From: Limnephilus marmoratus
Taxonomy: Eukaryota; Arthropoda; Insecta; Trichoptera; Limnephilidae
Direction of reading: 5' to 3'
Length of the DNA stretch: 64,000 nt
NCBI GenBank assembly: GCA_917880885.1
Contig: OU862910.1
Span: 21,836,710 to 21,900,709 of the forward strand
This document shows, piece after piece, positions 32,045-43,938 of the stretch (its first letter is position 1; each line of letters begins with the position of its first letter). The position numbers and the translations under genes are program-made. The notes below the pieces were generated by a model. That model was not told where the DNA came from, did no database searches, and was given only the letters and a program-made list of their open reading frames with translations.

Positions 32045-32995
32045 TTAATTAGAAGTTACAACATGGAAATAGATTTAAATAATATTTAGATCTATATTAA
32101 ATATGTAATTATGCTAATGAAGAACCATTGCTGCATTTTAATTCTTTTTGCGACTGATTTAGATTTTCGATTAAATCTTTAATTTCTTAATACATCGATT
32201 AAATCTTCTTAATACATCGGTCACTTCTGTGGAGGGTCGTTAAACATAACCTTATACAAGTCATTTTGTGTTTGAATGTTAATAATTCTAATGATTTCGA
32301 CACATATCTCATGAGATCACGAGATTAATAAACAATTTTCCATTTCATAAATTATCATCCATTAATGTGCATCATAAACTATTAATTTTGATTATTCTAA
32401 TTTAACTTCCGGTCTGCCACGGCCAGACTGTCTGCATCATTTAACCTAACGGTCTGAACCTTGTAACAGCGTCATTCTGGCAACAGTTAACAAATGTCGA
32501 CAGTTATGATCGCACCAATCGAACACACTTCAGTTCGCATTATGTTATATTCTAGTGTTCAATTGGAAGCAATTTGTGTGGCGCTCGACTCCCATAGTCG
32601 GTCCACGAGCTGGACGATGACGTCAGTAGTTGAAAATAATTATTATTTTCAAGTACTGCATCATTGTACTTGTTTAACCTCGTACATGTACTTTTGCGAC
32701 ATTTTGTCTTGTAGAATGAAATACTGAATTATGATAGTCTTATATTCTTCTTCACTTTTATGACGAAGGATGATGAAAGCGTATAAGGCGTACAACGATT
32801 CTTTTAATAGTACTTATTATCTTAGCATTTTATTGACACGGTTAATGTTTACAATCGGTGCTTTATTTGCTTTGGCGGAGCTTGTCTTATCAATACATAA
32901 TACCTTTCTTTTCTTAGAAACCAAATTTCTATCTTTCGATAATATTTGCACATGCAAAACTTTTTCCCTAAAATCGGCTCTCCCAACCTAACGAG
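32045..32995. other. Unassigned AT-rich DNA
   Basis: Two plus-strand frames (32494-32727, 32770-32991) lack recognisable motifs. No repeat ends seen. Confidence 0.35.
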
Positions 32996-32999
32996 CAAT

Positions 33000-33610
33000 G
33001 TTGTGTGTGCAAATTGGGAGGCGGTATGTGTACCGTTGGAAACCGTTGGATGACCAACACCCCTGCCATAGGTCACCCCAAGTGGTTCGCTAAGTTTTAT
33101 AACTTAGCATTGGTGCCCGGGTTCATTGGGTGAGATTTTTCTAGGTCTTGGCGGCGGCCGAGTTTGCTCGCCTACTGCGTGACGGACCCGATCGGGAGAG
33201 ACTGGTTGAGGGAAAACTTTTGAACTCTTCACCCGGACTCTCGACCCATCGCCTTGTACTGTAGTTGAACTAACGAACTAACCATCACGTCGTTTCCCCG
33301 CAGGGGTAGGCATAGAGGACGGACCGCCAAACAACTCGATGTTGGCACACACTCATTGCCTCGTTCACATTTGTACATCGTCTCATACATGCTCTTCTGT
33401 TATTCTGACTCTTGACGTTGCCCGACTCAAGTATCTGACACTTGGTCGTGTCATGTTTTCCTAGAATGGATTATTACGTCCGTCACTCCGCCCCAGAGCT
33501 TACTCTCGTTCCTTTCCCTAAAAAAACCCTCCACGCAGCATCTCCAAAGATGACATAGTCACTAACGATTTTTTTCCTCAGGGGCTCCTGTGTGGAGCTA
33601 ATATAAAAAT
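33000..33610 (-). repeat. Repeat R, copy 3, split by a LINE insertion
   Basis: Read on minus, 33465-33610 matches the 5' part of R (AGCTCCACACAGGAGCCCCT, CATCTTTGGAGATGCTG) up to GACGGACGTAATAATCCATTC. 33000-33258 resumes with CAAGGCGATGGGTCGAGAGT and ends in the CCTATGGCAGGGGTGTTGG block. The gap is an RTE-like LINE 3' end, so R is the older insertion. Confidence 0.65.
33262..33462 (-). mobile_element. RTE-like LINE 3' end inserted in repeat R
   Basis: On minus: AAAACATGACACGACCAAGT through CGAGTTGTTTGGCGGTCCGT and GCGGGGAAACGACGTGATGG to a GTTAGTTCGTTAGTTC tail. Translated words (CQHRVVWRSV) match the copy at 5945-6150. About 200 bp, 5'-truncated, with the family's characteristic simple tail. 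Confidence 0.7.
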
Positions 33611-33632
33611 TAAAAAGGCAACTTTGCTTTAA

Positions 33633-33912
33633 GGGGTCGTCCATTAATCACGTGAGGCTCGAAAGGGGGGGTTCGGAAAAAAATCACGAAATATCACAAG
33701 GAGGGGGGGGGGGATATAACGAGATATCACGTGTATTTTTCGTTGAACACACGATAATATTCTGAAAATTTCAATCTACTTTGTACTAAAAAAATACACG
33801 TGATTTTGGGTTTGGGGGGGGGGGGGGTAGTCTAAAACCTCACCATGTATCACCAGGGTGAGGAGGGGGTTAAAAAGTTGCTAAAAACATCACGTGATTA
33901 ATGGACGAACCC
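33633..33912. mobile_element. Palindromic-ended MITE, family H3, copy 1
   Basis: GGGGTCGTCCATTAATCACG and CGTGATTAATGGACGAACCC are inverted ends between TAA (33630-33632) and TAA (33913-33915). The subterminal regions also pair (ATACACGTGAT against ATCACGTGTAT) and carry runs of G. The 3-bp TAA duplication fits PIF/Harbinger-type targets. 280 bp; copy 2 is at 55564-55832. Confidence 0.85.
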
Positions 33913-33915
33913 TAA

Positions 33916-34240
33916 GCTGTTTAGCTTCGTTTCTTCGTGTTTATAGAGTCGTGCCTACATTTTTATTGTTTTTTAGCACAAATATGAGAATTTTTTGATA
34001 TTTTACATAAACCCCTTAGCATTTCATTGCAAACTGCTCTAATGCAGGTTTATCAAATGCACCAATATATTAATTTATGTTTAATTAGTATCCTGCCACT
34101 TTACCCGACTGCGATGTGTCCCGGTTCGCAGATGCCAAATTCTTCATGGCTCTAAGATGGTTGCCTTGGTAACCGCCGCGATAATTGCCGATGGACTTTA
34201 TATACAGAGGAGATCTTGGCGCCTCGAGACTAGCTAATAT
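33916..34240. other. Unassigned AT-rich DNA
   Basis: Nothing recognised. Confidence 0.4.
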
Positions 34241-34245
34241 TTGCG

Positions 34246-34930
34246 TCAGATGCAAGTTTTAACAAGATGCTGTTTATGCCGAAAGATGAATCGAAGGGGA
34301 CCCTTAAGCAAGCGCAATGAATTCTTTGAATCCTCAGCGATTTTGTAGGTTGAAATAAAATCGTGCCGTATTATCTTTGCTATATCACTGCACAGCCTTG
34401 ATTTCACAGGAAAATTTAAATAAAATAGCTCAATGTACACTTTCACTTTTTTATTATTACCTACTTTTACCAATTGTCAGACCTAAACAAATGATTTTAC
34501 CTTCAATCTCATGTTTTTTTTTTAAGGAGAAAACACAGATACAGACAATAATTAATAAAACAATATTATGAACAATAACTTGAGAATTCGCCTGCATATG
34601 TTTGGTTGTGAAGCAGATTTTATTATTAATGGTGTTGGCCCAATTAGTAAAGATATCTGTCGGTTTGTGCCTTTCCAACATATAAGGATGTCGTCTACGT
34701 ATCTGACGTAGTATATTATGTGTGCTAAGGGAGATTTAAGAATTATGTTTTCAATGTAATCCATATAGATCTCTGCTAGAAGTGGATTTAACGGTGATCC
34801 CATTGGAAGACCATCATTTTGTTGATAGTATGTATCATTAAAAAGGAAATAATTTGTTTCTATGCAAATTTTTATGAATGAGTCACTTTAATGTGTCATA
34901 GCAGTAACGTCACCATTAACCAATTAAGAA
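34246..34930 (-). pseudogene. Penelope-like element reverse transcriptase remnant
   Basis: In the minus direction: FIKICIETNYFLFNDTYYQQ, then GLPMGSPLNPLLAEIYMDYI (motif B), then YVRYVDDILICW (catalytic YVDD). After a frameshift come NTINNKICFTTKHM (the 'INxxICFTxE'-like block) and, further on, DFISTYKIAEDSKNSLRLL. The order is that of a PLE reverse transcriptase from the palm to the linker before the nuclease. Several frameshifts and an A/T expansion make it non-functional. No GIY-YIG part is seen downstream. Confidence 0.75.
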
Positions 34931-34938
34931 AACCTTAA

Positions 34939-35602
34939 CCCGTTTAATCACAGGAGACCCAAGTTGTCCCAAAACATCATATGCCGTTATAACAGGAGAC
35001 CCAGATTGTCCCAGAGCGACCGTGCATTGTTAAACGTTAGATATCTCTCTTTCTGTAATGCGAATATTTGTGATTTCTTTTATGTTAGAAACGGAAATAA
35101 ATAATGCTTCTCATTGTCTTAGAATTATATGAGCTAGGTTGTTCAGATATTTTACAAACCTGATCAAAAGTGACGGTTTGATTTTGCGCCTATTTGTGAC
35201 GTAACCCACATTTAATTTTAAAATAAAATTGTATGAAAGTGATAAAAAGTGAGGTGACAGTTTTATTACAAATTTTGTTTAGAAAAGGAATCTGAATTTA
35301 AAATTTTAAGTTTATTCTATTTTAATTACTTTAATTCAAATATTCGCAGGTATGCAATTTGTAGGCAATTTTCATTTCCAATATTAAAATTTTTATATTT
35401 ATAAACAAAAATGTTGATTTCTAATAAACATATCGGAAAGATTATTTTATCTAAATTTTAGAACAATTTTTATTTTTGCAAAAGCGTTAAAAAAAACTAA
35501 TAAATAGGAACATTTAAAATGCATGGGAAGAACCAGGAATTTTGCGCGCAAACTTTGACAGGCAAAAGTTGACAGAAAATTATTTTCTTATTATTCGAAG
35601 GG
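34939..35602 (+). mobile_element. TTAA-flanked MITE, family P3, copy 1
   Basis: TTAA at 34935-34938 and 35603-35606 flank CCCGTTTAATCA and TTATTCGAAGGG. This is the piggyBac-type TTAA-CCC...GGG-TTAA layout. The first 100 bp repeat GGAGACCCARRTTGTCCCA twice. It carries AAAAGTGAGGTGACAGTTTT (35245-35264). 664 bp, non-coding, and highly similar to the inverted copy at 40043-40707. Confidence 0.85.
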
Positions 35603-35606
35603 TTAA

Positions 35607-36380
35607 CATTTAGCGCAGGGAAAACAGATTCCGAAGTATCCTTCATAATTCTGTCTACTGTCTCAATTAGTTTCTCGGCAAATTAGTTTAACCGGTAATA
35701 AATCTATTTAAAGACCTTCAAAAAATTGACATTTAAAGTCGTATAAATAAATCGTCGCAAAGTGGTTTAACCACGGTTTGAAAATGGCATTGTAAGAACT
35801 AATATACTTGCAAAACTTGATAATAACATTCAATTAAATTAAAAAAAAAATTAAATTAAGTTCTATGAATTAAACACAAAAACGATTACTACAATGTACC
35901 CTGAATGTTTTCAATATCCTCGCGTGCATAATTTGTACCTGTGTCACTGTGAAGCCAATTTTATATAGATATTTATAAAACAAAGCAATGATCCTACGTC
36001 ACAGCCATACCAACATGTAAACATATTTTTTCTGAAAAGGTATCAGACAATACCGATTTGTATTATTTATTCAGCCCTGAAACAATATGAATATTCATAA
36101 CCGTTTACATTATTTGATTTTGGTCTCAGTTAATCAGGTTTCATTTTGTTTCATTGTTTGGTATCCTAGACTTTTTCAATGTGATCAAATTGTTCGCAGA
36201 TTGCATTTATTGATAACCTTCGCAGAGCAAATCTGCGGTAGTAAAATTGCATGGATTTCAGAACACCTTGAAATATTACAGCTAACTGCTAACAACCAGT
36301 CCCCCGTGCACTGAACGGTCTGAACTGTGAACACTGAAACAATCTCATGTCTTGACCCACTTTTGCTGAAGAAAGCGTCC
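35607..36380. other. Unassigned AT-rich DNA
   Basis: Open frames at 36087-36314 (+) and 36185-36391 (-) overlap on opposite strands and have no recognisable motifs. Confidence 0.35.
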
Positions 36381-36387
36381 CGCTTAT

Positions 36388-36780
36388 GCATTGAACTCCT
36401 GGGATTCTAAATCTTTAATCTGTGAACAATTCATCTTTCTGTTACTACCCCTGGGATTTCAATATATTACTTAATAAAAGTTTTATCTTTCTGCAATCCC
36501 GTGTTCTAAGACCTTTCAACAAAATTTAAACCATATTTCTGTTAATTTTTGCTGTTCTCCTGTGATTTTAAATCTTTTGCCTGTGAAAAACCATATTCCT
36601 GTATTATTGCTGTTTTCCTGGGATTCTAAATCTTTAATCCGTGAACAATTTATCTTTCTGTTTCTTGCTGTTCTCCTGGGATTTAATTAGATTTTTTTTC
36701 TGGAAACGAATCACCTTTCTCATTTGGGCAAATTTTAAGTCTATTACTATTTGCCATTCTCCTGGGATTTTCAGGTAGGT
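36388..36780. repeat. Degenerate minisatellite, unit about 65 bp
   Basis: TCCTGGGATTCTAAATCTTT, then AATCTGTGAACAATTCATC, then TTTCTGTTATTGCTG recur five to six times with substitutions and one longer unit. Likely slippage or unequal exchange; no function visible. Confidence 0.65.
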
Positions 36781-36890
36781 TTCTTTCAGAGAATTTGAAC
36801 AATTCTTCAAATTTCAAAGTTAATTTTCAACTTCTGCGAACGTTCTATGCAAGTTCTGTTTTTTATATCAGTTATATGAATCAACCGGCC
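36777..36890. repeat. Half copy of MITE family H1
   Basis: GGTTTCTTTCAGAGAATTTG, TTCAAATTTCAAAGTTAATT and CTATGCAAGTTCTG match one arm of 18642-18859. The other arm is replaced by the next element. Confidence 0.45.
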
Positions 36891-36892
36891 AA

Positions 36893-37520
36893 TCTAATAT
36901 GTAAAATTCTCGTGTCACGGTGTTTGTTACCATACTCCTCCCAAACGGCTGGACCAATTTAGATGAAATTTTGTGAACAATTCATAATACTATTTGCTAA
37001 TAGTTCAGCATTTTGCACGACCCTTCAGTTGAGAATCTGTACAATTTACAACGTGCGTTCGCTGGATTGTACTCGCTGTAGAGTTAACGAACGCAAATAT
37101 TATTTCTTGAAGTGTAAAAAAACAAAAGACTAAAATAAATTCTTAAGCATACATTTAAACACTTTTATATCGCTCTAGTTTTAAATGGCATAATGGATTT
37201 TCAGTCACTGTTAGTAGTGTTCGTATATCAAAAAAATGTTTTCATTTTAATGCAGTGCGATATAAAATCTTGCAAAGTGAATAAAAATTGAATGCTTCGT
37301 ACTAATTGGCAGTGAATTTATCTAAATATGCGCTGTAATTAATTTCTGATTCTGTCGTAGCTACCTAAAAATGTTGTGGTAAGGCTGACGCAATTTTGAA
37401 ATAAAAATTAGATGCTTCCTTCCAATTGGTGGTCAATTTATCAAAAAAATTATTTCTCATTCTGTGTAGCTACCTAAAAATGTTGTGGTAAGGCTGACGC
37501 ATGTTTGACGTAAGCTAATT
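36893..37520 (+). mobile_element. Helitron-like repeat with internal 115-bp duplication
   Basis: AAAATTCTCGTGTCACGGTG, then CTCCCAAACGGCTGGACCAA and TTAGATGAAATTTTGTG, closely resemble the 5' part of Helitron-type repeats common in insects (a recollection, not a search). Two direct units end alike: TAGCTACCTAAAAATGTTGT plus GGTAAGGCTGACGCA at about 37358-37392 and 37467-37501. No helicase sequence, so it would be non-autonomous. Confidence 0.5.
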
Positions 37521-37993
37521 CCATGTATTTATTAATCATTTATATTTTTAAGACATTATTGAAAAAAAAAATCTATATAACCACAACATATTCTCTTTAG
37601 AATTCCATTCACAAAGTTACTTTCGTAAGCCGATTAATTCTATGGAAAACGTATCCCTTTGTCTTTTTATTCATTCATGTTGAATGTCAACCATTATCTA
37701 TTCTTTTTTCTAAAGATGTATCTACTTACTGTCTGAAATGCGCACCAAGGTTTAGATCTGAAGGAATAAAGTAACGTTTCCTTTGCTACACGTGTTTTAA
37801 CTGAATCAAAATGTATTCTCACAACTAACAATATATCAACATAAATTATTATTAACGTAGGTACTTATGGTAATCTCCACGTTAACTGTGCGGAAATAAA
37901 TTTTATTGCTTGAAAACGTGTACAGCGCGTATAGTTCGCAATGACGTCAAGTTGACGTCAAATTGATGTCAACTGAGATATCAACCGACTTGA

Positions 37994-38225
37994 CAGCCCC
38001 AGTGGTCGAGGTGTGAGACTCTTGAGTACGAATCCATAGGTTGCTGGTTGAAATTCCGGCGTGCACAAGTAAATTTGTTTAATTGATTTGTGTTGTTTCA
38101 CAATTAACATCAACTTCCTGTATATTTGCGGTATCTTCCAGAGTAGATGAAAATTTCATTATCGCCCTCTTGAAAGACTACCATTAAGAATTGAATCATT
38201 GTTTGAAATGGCTCGAGAAGGTTGG
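37994..38225 (+). mobile_element. tRNA-derived SINE, copy C
   Basis: CCCCAGTGGTCGAGGTGTGA (A-box region) and GGTTGCTGGTTGAAATTCCG (B-box region) form the head. The tail reads GATTTGTGTTGTTTCACAAT, TTTGCGGTATCTTCCAGAGT and GACTACCATTAAGAATTGAA, matching copies A and B in opposite orientation. Confidence 0.75.
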
Positions 38226-38229
38226 ATGC

Positions 38230-38720
38230 AGATGCATTCTTGTGCGGTAAAAAAACTCTACCCAAATTACGCACAAAACCCTGGGCTATGACGTAAATGC
38301 GGTAAAATTATCATATATCGCAATGTTAAGTAAATTGTTTTTGATGTACGCTATCTACTAATATTAAATAAATATTATATCCCTGCACCGTACAGCGTGC
38401 ATAATTTTAATGTTGTTAGGTTCACTATATGCATAACACTCGTAGGCACTGGACACAGCATATCGTCGCTCACACTATAACACCGCGTACATCGTAAAAA
38501 ACGATTTTTATTTTATCATTTTAAGAAGGTTGAATAAAATATTACGTATTTCTCGCATAAGAACAACGCGTATCTCATTATTTCTCAGCCTTTTTTGTGT
38601 GTTAAACCGCGAATGTCATTAAAATAACTAATCATGTGTTCTTTTATGAAAAAAAATACTTCTCCAAATGACTGATCCCTAAACATTAAGTTACACTTTT
38701 TTTTCGACGATGTGCTCTTT
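38230..38720. other. Unassigned AT-rich DNA
   Basis: Nothing recognised. Confidence 0.4.
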
Positions 38721-38728
38721 TTATTTAA

Positions 38729-39144
38729 GGGCCCGCAACCCGGATTTCTACCGATTTATTACATATTTCCCTTAAACACGGTAAATTGTAAAGCTCTTAA
38801 AAAATATATATTTTATTCTTGAAGATAATATCTAGACTTTGCCCGCGCCGAAACGCAAATTATATAAAATTCACTCGATAGAAAAAAATCGCAAAGTATG
38901 CTCCAAAAATTATTATAAACACGTTTGTTTCAGTTATTTTAAAAGTTATATGTATGAAAAAATTCACAGTGTTTCTTTAAATGCTGTTTAAGATAATGCC
39001 CGCGCGATTTTTGCTCTATTTTTAACGAGTCGTGTTTTATTAAACATTTTCGCATCGATTTTGTCGCTGTAAATGTTAGCGCTCTCTAACATTCGTAATT
39101 TCGTATCTCTCCATCTTCTTCTTTTCGAGCCCGGTTGCAGAGCC
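38729..39144 (+). mobile_element. TTAA-flanked MITE, family P1, copy 2
   Basis: TTAA at 38725-38728 and 39145-39148. The ends are GGGCCCGCAACCCGG and CCGGTTGCAGAGCC. It includes TTTGCCCGCGCCGAAACGCA and GTTTCTTTAAATGCTGTTTAAG. 416 bp; copies at 3070 (reverse, deleted) and 55878 (same orientation). Confidence 0.85.
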
Positions 39145-39149
39145 TTAAT

Positions 39150-40035
39150 AAACCAAACGTTTTTTTGTTCCTCCTGAAAACCTCTGTAAAAATGAGATAC
39201 GCGGTGTTATAATATGAGCGAGGATTTTATAATTTATATATTTTTTTTATCTTCGTTGATTGCTAATAATTATAACATTGTGTGATTAACAGTTTAATGT
39301 TGTTTCTTGACGACAAATTAATGCTTGCTGATCGTGATCCCTCCTCGGTCCGTGCTTCGCTATAATTTACATAAAAACTGTCGCGTGTGGAAAAGAATGT
39401 GTTTTATGATATACTAGGAATTCGGTGGAAGACATCCGAATAAAAACGCTCTTACTAACGACGCAGATCATCGCTGTTTGAATTGCGAATTTCATGGAAA
39501 ATAATATAGCGTATTTAAAAAGAGAACATGATGTAACTTTGAAATGTTGTATCTCGAGAGTGTTTGCTCTTGGCTTTCTGGGCCTGTCAAGCAAATACTT
39601 CTGAGTCTTGACGTCTTAAAACCCTCATAATTTCCTTTTAATTTTCACTGCGGTATGAAAAGGAGAGCATGTTGTCCGTTTTTTCAACCAAGACTTGGCA
39701 GTCTTGATCTGAGCCTTGCCAACGACGGCAGCTGACGCTTTTTCTGAGATCTTCATCAACTGCTGTACTCATATAACCTACCACGCAAAAATGTAAATAT
39801 GACTACATATTTATTTTCATCTCAAGAAATAAACAGAGATATTATTTACTTACCGGCTTTCCAAAATGAAACACTTTCGCATAATTTTTCGTAAACAGAA
39901 GTTTACTAAGTTGTTGTTATTAATTATTATGTTTACGTTTTATTCCATTTCTTTCCCAGATCTTGACATGTTCCGAAATAGCCAAGTGCTCGTTAGAATA
40001 AATATACTTACACCAACAGTGTGTAACACGAATTT
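39150..40035. other. Unassigned DNA
   Basis: A minus-strand frame at 39367-39594 is not recognised. No repeat ends found. Confidence 0.35.
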
Positions 40036-40042
40036 TCTTTAA

Positions 40043-40707
40043 CCCTTCGAATAATAAGAAAATAATTTTCTGTCAACTTTTGCCTGTCAAAGTTTGCGTG
40101 CAAAATTCCTGGTTCTTCCCATGCATTTTAAATGTTTCTATTTAATAGTTTTTTTTAACGCTTTTGCAAAAATAATTTTTTTTTCTAAAATTTAGTTAAA
40201 ATAATCTTTCCGATATGTTTATTAGAAATTAACATTTTCGTTTATAAATATTAAAATTTTATATTGGAAATGTAAATTAGCTAAAAAATTCATACCTGCG
40301 AATATTTGAATTAAAGTAATTAAAATAGAATAAACTTAAAATTTTAAATTCAGATTCCTTTTCTAAACAAAATTTGTAATAAAACTGTCACCTCACTTTT
40401 TATCACTTTCATACAACTTTATTTTAAAATTAAATGTGGGTTACGTCACAAATAGGCGCAAAATCAAACCGTCACTTTTGATCAGGTTTGTAAAATATCT
40501 GAACAACCTAGCTCATATTTCTAAGATAATGAGAAGCATTATTTCTTTCCGTTTCTAACATAAAAGAAATCACAAATATTCGCATTTCAGAAAGAGAGAT
40601 ATCTAACTTTTAATAATGCACGGTCGCTCTGGGACAATCTGGGTCTCCTGTTATTATAACGGCATATGATGTTTTGGGACAACTTGGGTCTCCTGTGATT
40701 AAACGGG
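40043..40707 (-). mobile_element. TTAA-flanked MITE, family P3, copy 2
   Basis: TTAA at 40039-40042 and 40708-40711. The ends CCCTTCGAATAA and TGATTAAACGGG are the reverse of copy 1. It is 665 bp against 664 bp, and long identical stretches throughout show recent amplification. It carries the core in reverse at 40386-40396. Confidence 0.85.
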
Positions 40708-40711
40708 TTAA

Positions 40712-42590
40712 GGAGTTCCTTTATTCAAATACGAATTAGTAGTTATTCTTGGCCATTTCTTTTGTGTTTTTCCTTTTCTCTCCCCGACTTTGTTCGTGCA
40801 TTAAGAATTTAAATTCTTCCACGTAGAATTTTTATTTATTTAGCTTTTCTTAACCCGGTTCTGTGGGGTTCATTAACCTTGCTCCCCTACTAAAGATAAA
40901 TTATTCAGTTTAGTGCTATTTTTTACTAATGAAACAGTCATAAAAACATGGTTCGTAATAAAAACGTTATAAATATACTTTTGTTTACTTAAATAATGGT
41001 TTTCTCATTCAGATAAAATTACTATCAGCTGTTGGCTTACTGTACAACCAATAGAGCGCTTTGCGGCGAAACCAGATGAACGCAATTACTTTGCCAATAT
41101 TTATTTAACGAGGCCGCAAGCATTATATAAAATAGAATGTTATTATCCTCTCGGGGACGAGCTGGTTGGTTCAGTCTGTATTCCAGCACACAGAAGCTGG
41201 AATAAGAGCTACGGGGAAAATTTTCGATTCGCAGCCTTTTATTGTTATTGTCATTCAATAGTGTGAAATAAATACACTTATGTGCAATGTGTAGGTACTA
41301 GGCACCTAATTACTTATACACAATACACATGTCCTTTCATTAGAGGCAGGGACGCATAGTGGGCGCGCTACTCACCGGAATACTAAAACTAAATGGATTC
41401 GCACTAGTAATAAAGCACGGACTAAACTATTTTACTAAAATTATGGTGTTCGGACACTTCAGTTACTAAATTACTCGCTACTTTTATTACTATAATAAAC
41501 TATAAATTACTTATATGTATTACTCTAATAAACTACTTGCCCAGTCCGAACGGATCTTATATGGTAATAATAAAGATGCGGATGTTTATTAATACTTATA
41601 CTTGATCGCTGTATAAAACTTCTATGTTCAAAGATCAAGTGAACTGAAGTGTGACTTTCCGAAAAGTGTATGTTCACGAAAACCACATTTCAACTCCTGT
41701 GACCCTTGCCCAAACTTCATCTTATGTTTTCAGAAATGTCAAATATTTATTAGCCCACAGCGAACAATCTCTCACGACTTCGGACATTGAAGTTTGTTTC
41801 GTATTTTCCATTCATAATTTAAAACATTAAGTGGAGAATTGTGCCGTTTCGGTCAAAAGTTTTTTTTTTAATAAATGTCAGCTCATTGTTGTAAGCTTGG
41901 TACAGCTAAAATATGGTACTTCGTACGTAAGATGACAAGTGTAAGCTTGTGCTTAAATTTATTTTCTTTTATTGTTTACTAAATACGTACGCGAAATTCA
42001 ATCCAAAATAAGGCTATTCACCATCGTTTTTATTGAAGCCCCTCAACCTAATCAAACCCAACTCATCAGACAGATCGTATCTGGGACAATACATAAGAAG
42101 ATGAACGCTGTTGGGGTAGGTTAGAAAAAGAAATATTGCACATTGTTCAATGCAAACGTGAGCATGTCAATACAGCCACGCAAAACTTGCAGTTCTTTTT
42201 TTGATTGACTTTTATTTGCATTTTGTTTCTGTATAACAAGTCACGGCACGGAGTCACGTACCACAAATATTTTCAAGTTATTACATTTGATTTATGAATT
42301 AGAAACTCAAGTGAAAATTATTAAAAAAACATGTATATAGATCAACAAGCGTTGATTTGAAAATAAGCTTTATTATTAGACATAATATATTATATAGAAT
42401 TAATAAATCGTCATTTAAAAACGATTAAAACCATGGAAAAAATATCTTTAAAAATACTGATATTTAAGTTAGAAAGTTGTTTATTTATTATAATGTTTCG
42501 TATTTATGGTATATTTCCACGGAGATAAAGTGGCTAATAATTAGCTCGCTTTATTTATATCAGTAACGGATCATGTTATTTGTTGAGTAT
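40712..42590. other. Unassigned AT-rich DNA
   Basis: Short direct repeats around TACTATAATAAACTA near 41490-41540. No gene or repeat boundary supported. Confidence 0.35.
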
Positions 42591-42599
42591 CTTTGCTGC

Positions 42600-42875
42600 T
42601 GAATTTTATGTGTTCTGCTTTTGAATGAAATCTCAAGGACGCTACAGCTCGTTTCTGGTGTGTGTCCATGGCGGTCTGGAACTCAACTGATCGTTTAACT
42701 GCCCGTCTTGCGGTAATCAACCGCCAAGATTGCGATCGATAACAGCAACCGCGGCGGCTGCGGGCCCGCAAAAAACTCCGGTCTCGTGAGTTTTGAAAAT
42801 AAAACTCCATCCCGCAACCGCGGCGGGCGCGGGTAAAAATCGCTCCGTGAGTCCTTAGCCTAAACCCGCCCACCT
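42600..42875 (-). repeat. GC-rich repeat-like block with hAT-like end
   Basis: Read on minus, GGCTAAGGACTCACGGAGCG then TTTTTACCCGCGCCCGCCGC resembles the terminal sequence of hAT-type MITEs common in insects (from memory). The matching other end was not found. CCGCGGCGG and CGCGGTTGCGGG words recur inside. The minus-strand frame over it is Arg-rich and is probably not a protein. Confidence 0.35.
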
Positions 42876-42879
42876 GCTG

Positions 42880-43930
42880 ACCTTCCTTCGTTACTTGTTA
42901 GGCTTGAGTGAAGAGGTATCGATGTTTTGCATGAATTATTTAATTTACATAAAACACGCACATGGCTTGTAAATTTGGTCAAGCCCTGTATTTTTTTTGT
43001 GGTTCGATGCCCACATATTTGAATTTTGTTACTAAAAATAATAATGTATCACTTAAAGTTAGAATGTAATTTAAATATTTTAACTTAATCTTTAATTTCT
43101 CAGATTTACCGCAGTGGTTTTAAAACCAACATGAAGTAACGAAAATGGTTTTAATGGTGTTAACGGAAAAGTATTTTATTAATTTTGAAATACTTTAATG
43201 TTCATTTAAATGTTTCTCATAACTAAGTCACACTAACTATTCACTGGAATTTAAATAGTCGATTCATAATATCTATGTACCTATTTGTAGAAATATTATG
43301 TTCGTGAAGACATTATTATTAGCTTTTGCATAGCAGCGAATACGTAATAATGATTTTCCACGATTTTCAAAACATAATCTGTCATATTATTATTACCAAT
43401 CAATCAAAGCCTTCAAACCCAATCAATCCACACAATCAATAAAATAATATGTACCTACCTATGTTCTCGCTTTCATGGCGCGGACTAATTTATTTAAGTA
43501 CTAAAATATTTTGACCGATATGTTCCCGATAAGTAATAGTAATATTTATGACCATCCGATAAGAAGTGATGCCTTTATCTATGCAAATGATTTTTTTATC
43601 GCTAATATACGAATTATTGTATAATTCCATTTACATTAATTTGTCGTAGGTACCTGATAATATAAGCTTAACCCAGAGACCAATTTAGGAACTTTGTCAG
43701 TAGTAGTAATTATAACAGCTTGTCGAGGTTAACTTTTCAGGCGGCCAAAAGCGTAATAATTACGCTTAATTATTAAAGACACAATGATTTTTGCCATTCG
43801 GTTGTCATTTTCAGTTGATTTTTGTTAAAGTTAATTTGAAGTTTTGGCATTCATGGATTTTAAAAACCTATAGAAAGCCTTTCCATTCCATTATTTGAAG
43901 AATTGTTACCTGTTATTATCAGCTTCGCCG
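42880..43930. other. Unassigned AT-rich DNA
   Basis: Nothing recognised. Confidence 0.4.
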
Positions 43931-43938
43931 TGAATTGA

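Noticed and set aside
42571..42873. 100-codon Arg-rich minus-strand frame
   Set aside because: It follows a GC-rich repeat-like block; composition reflects GC content and no family is recognisable.
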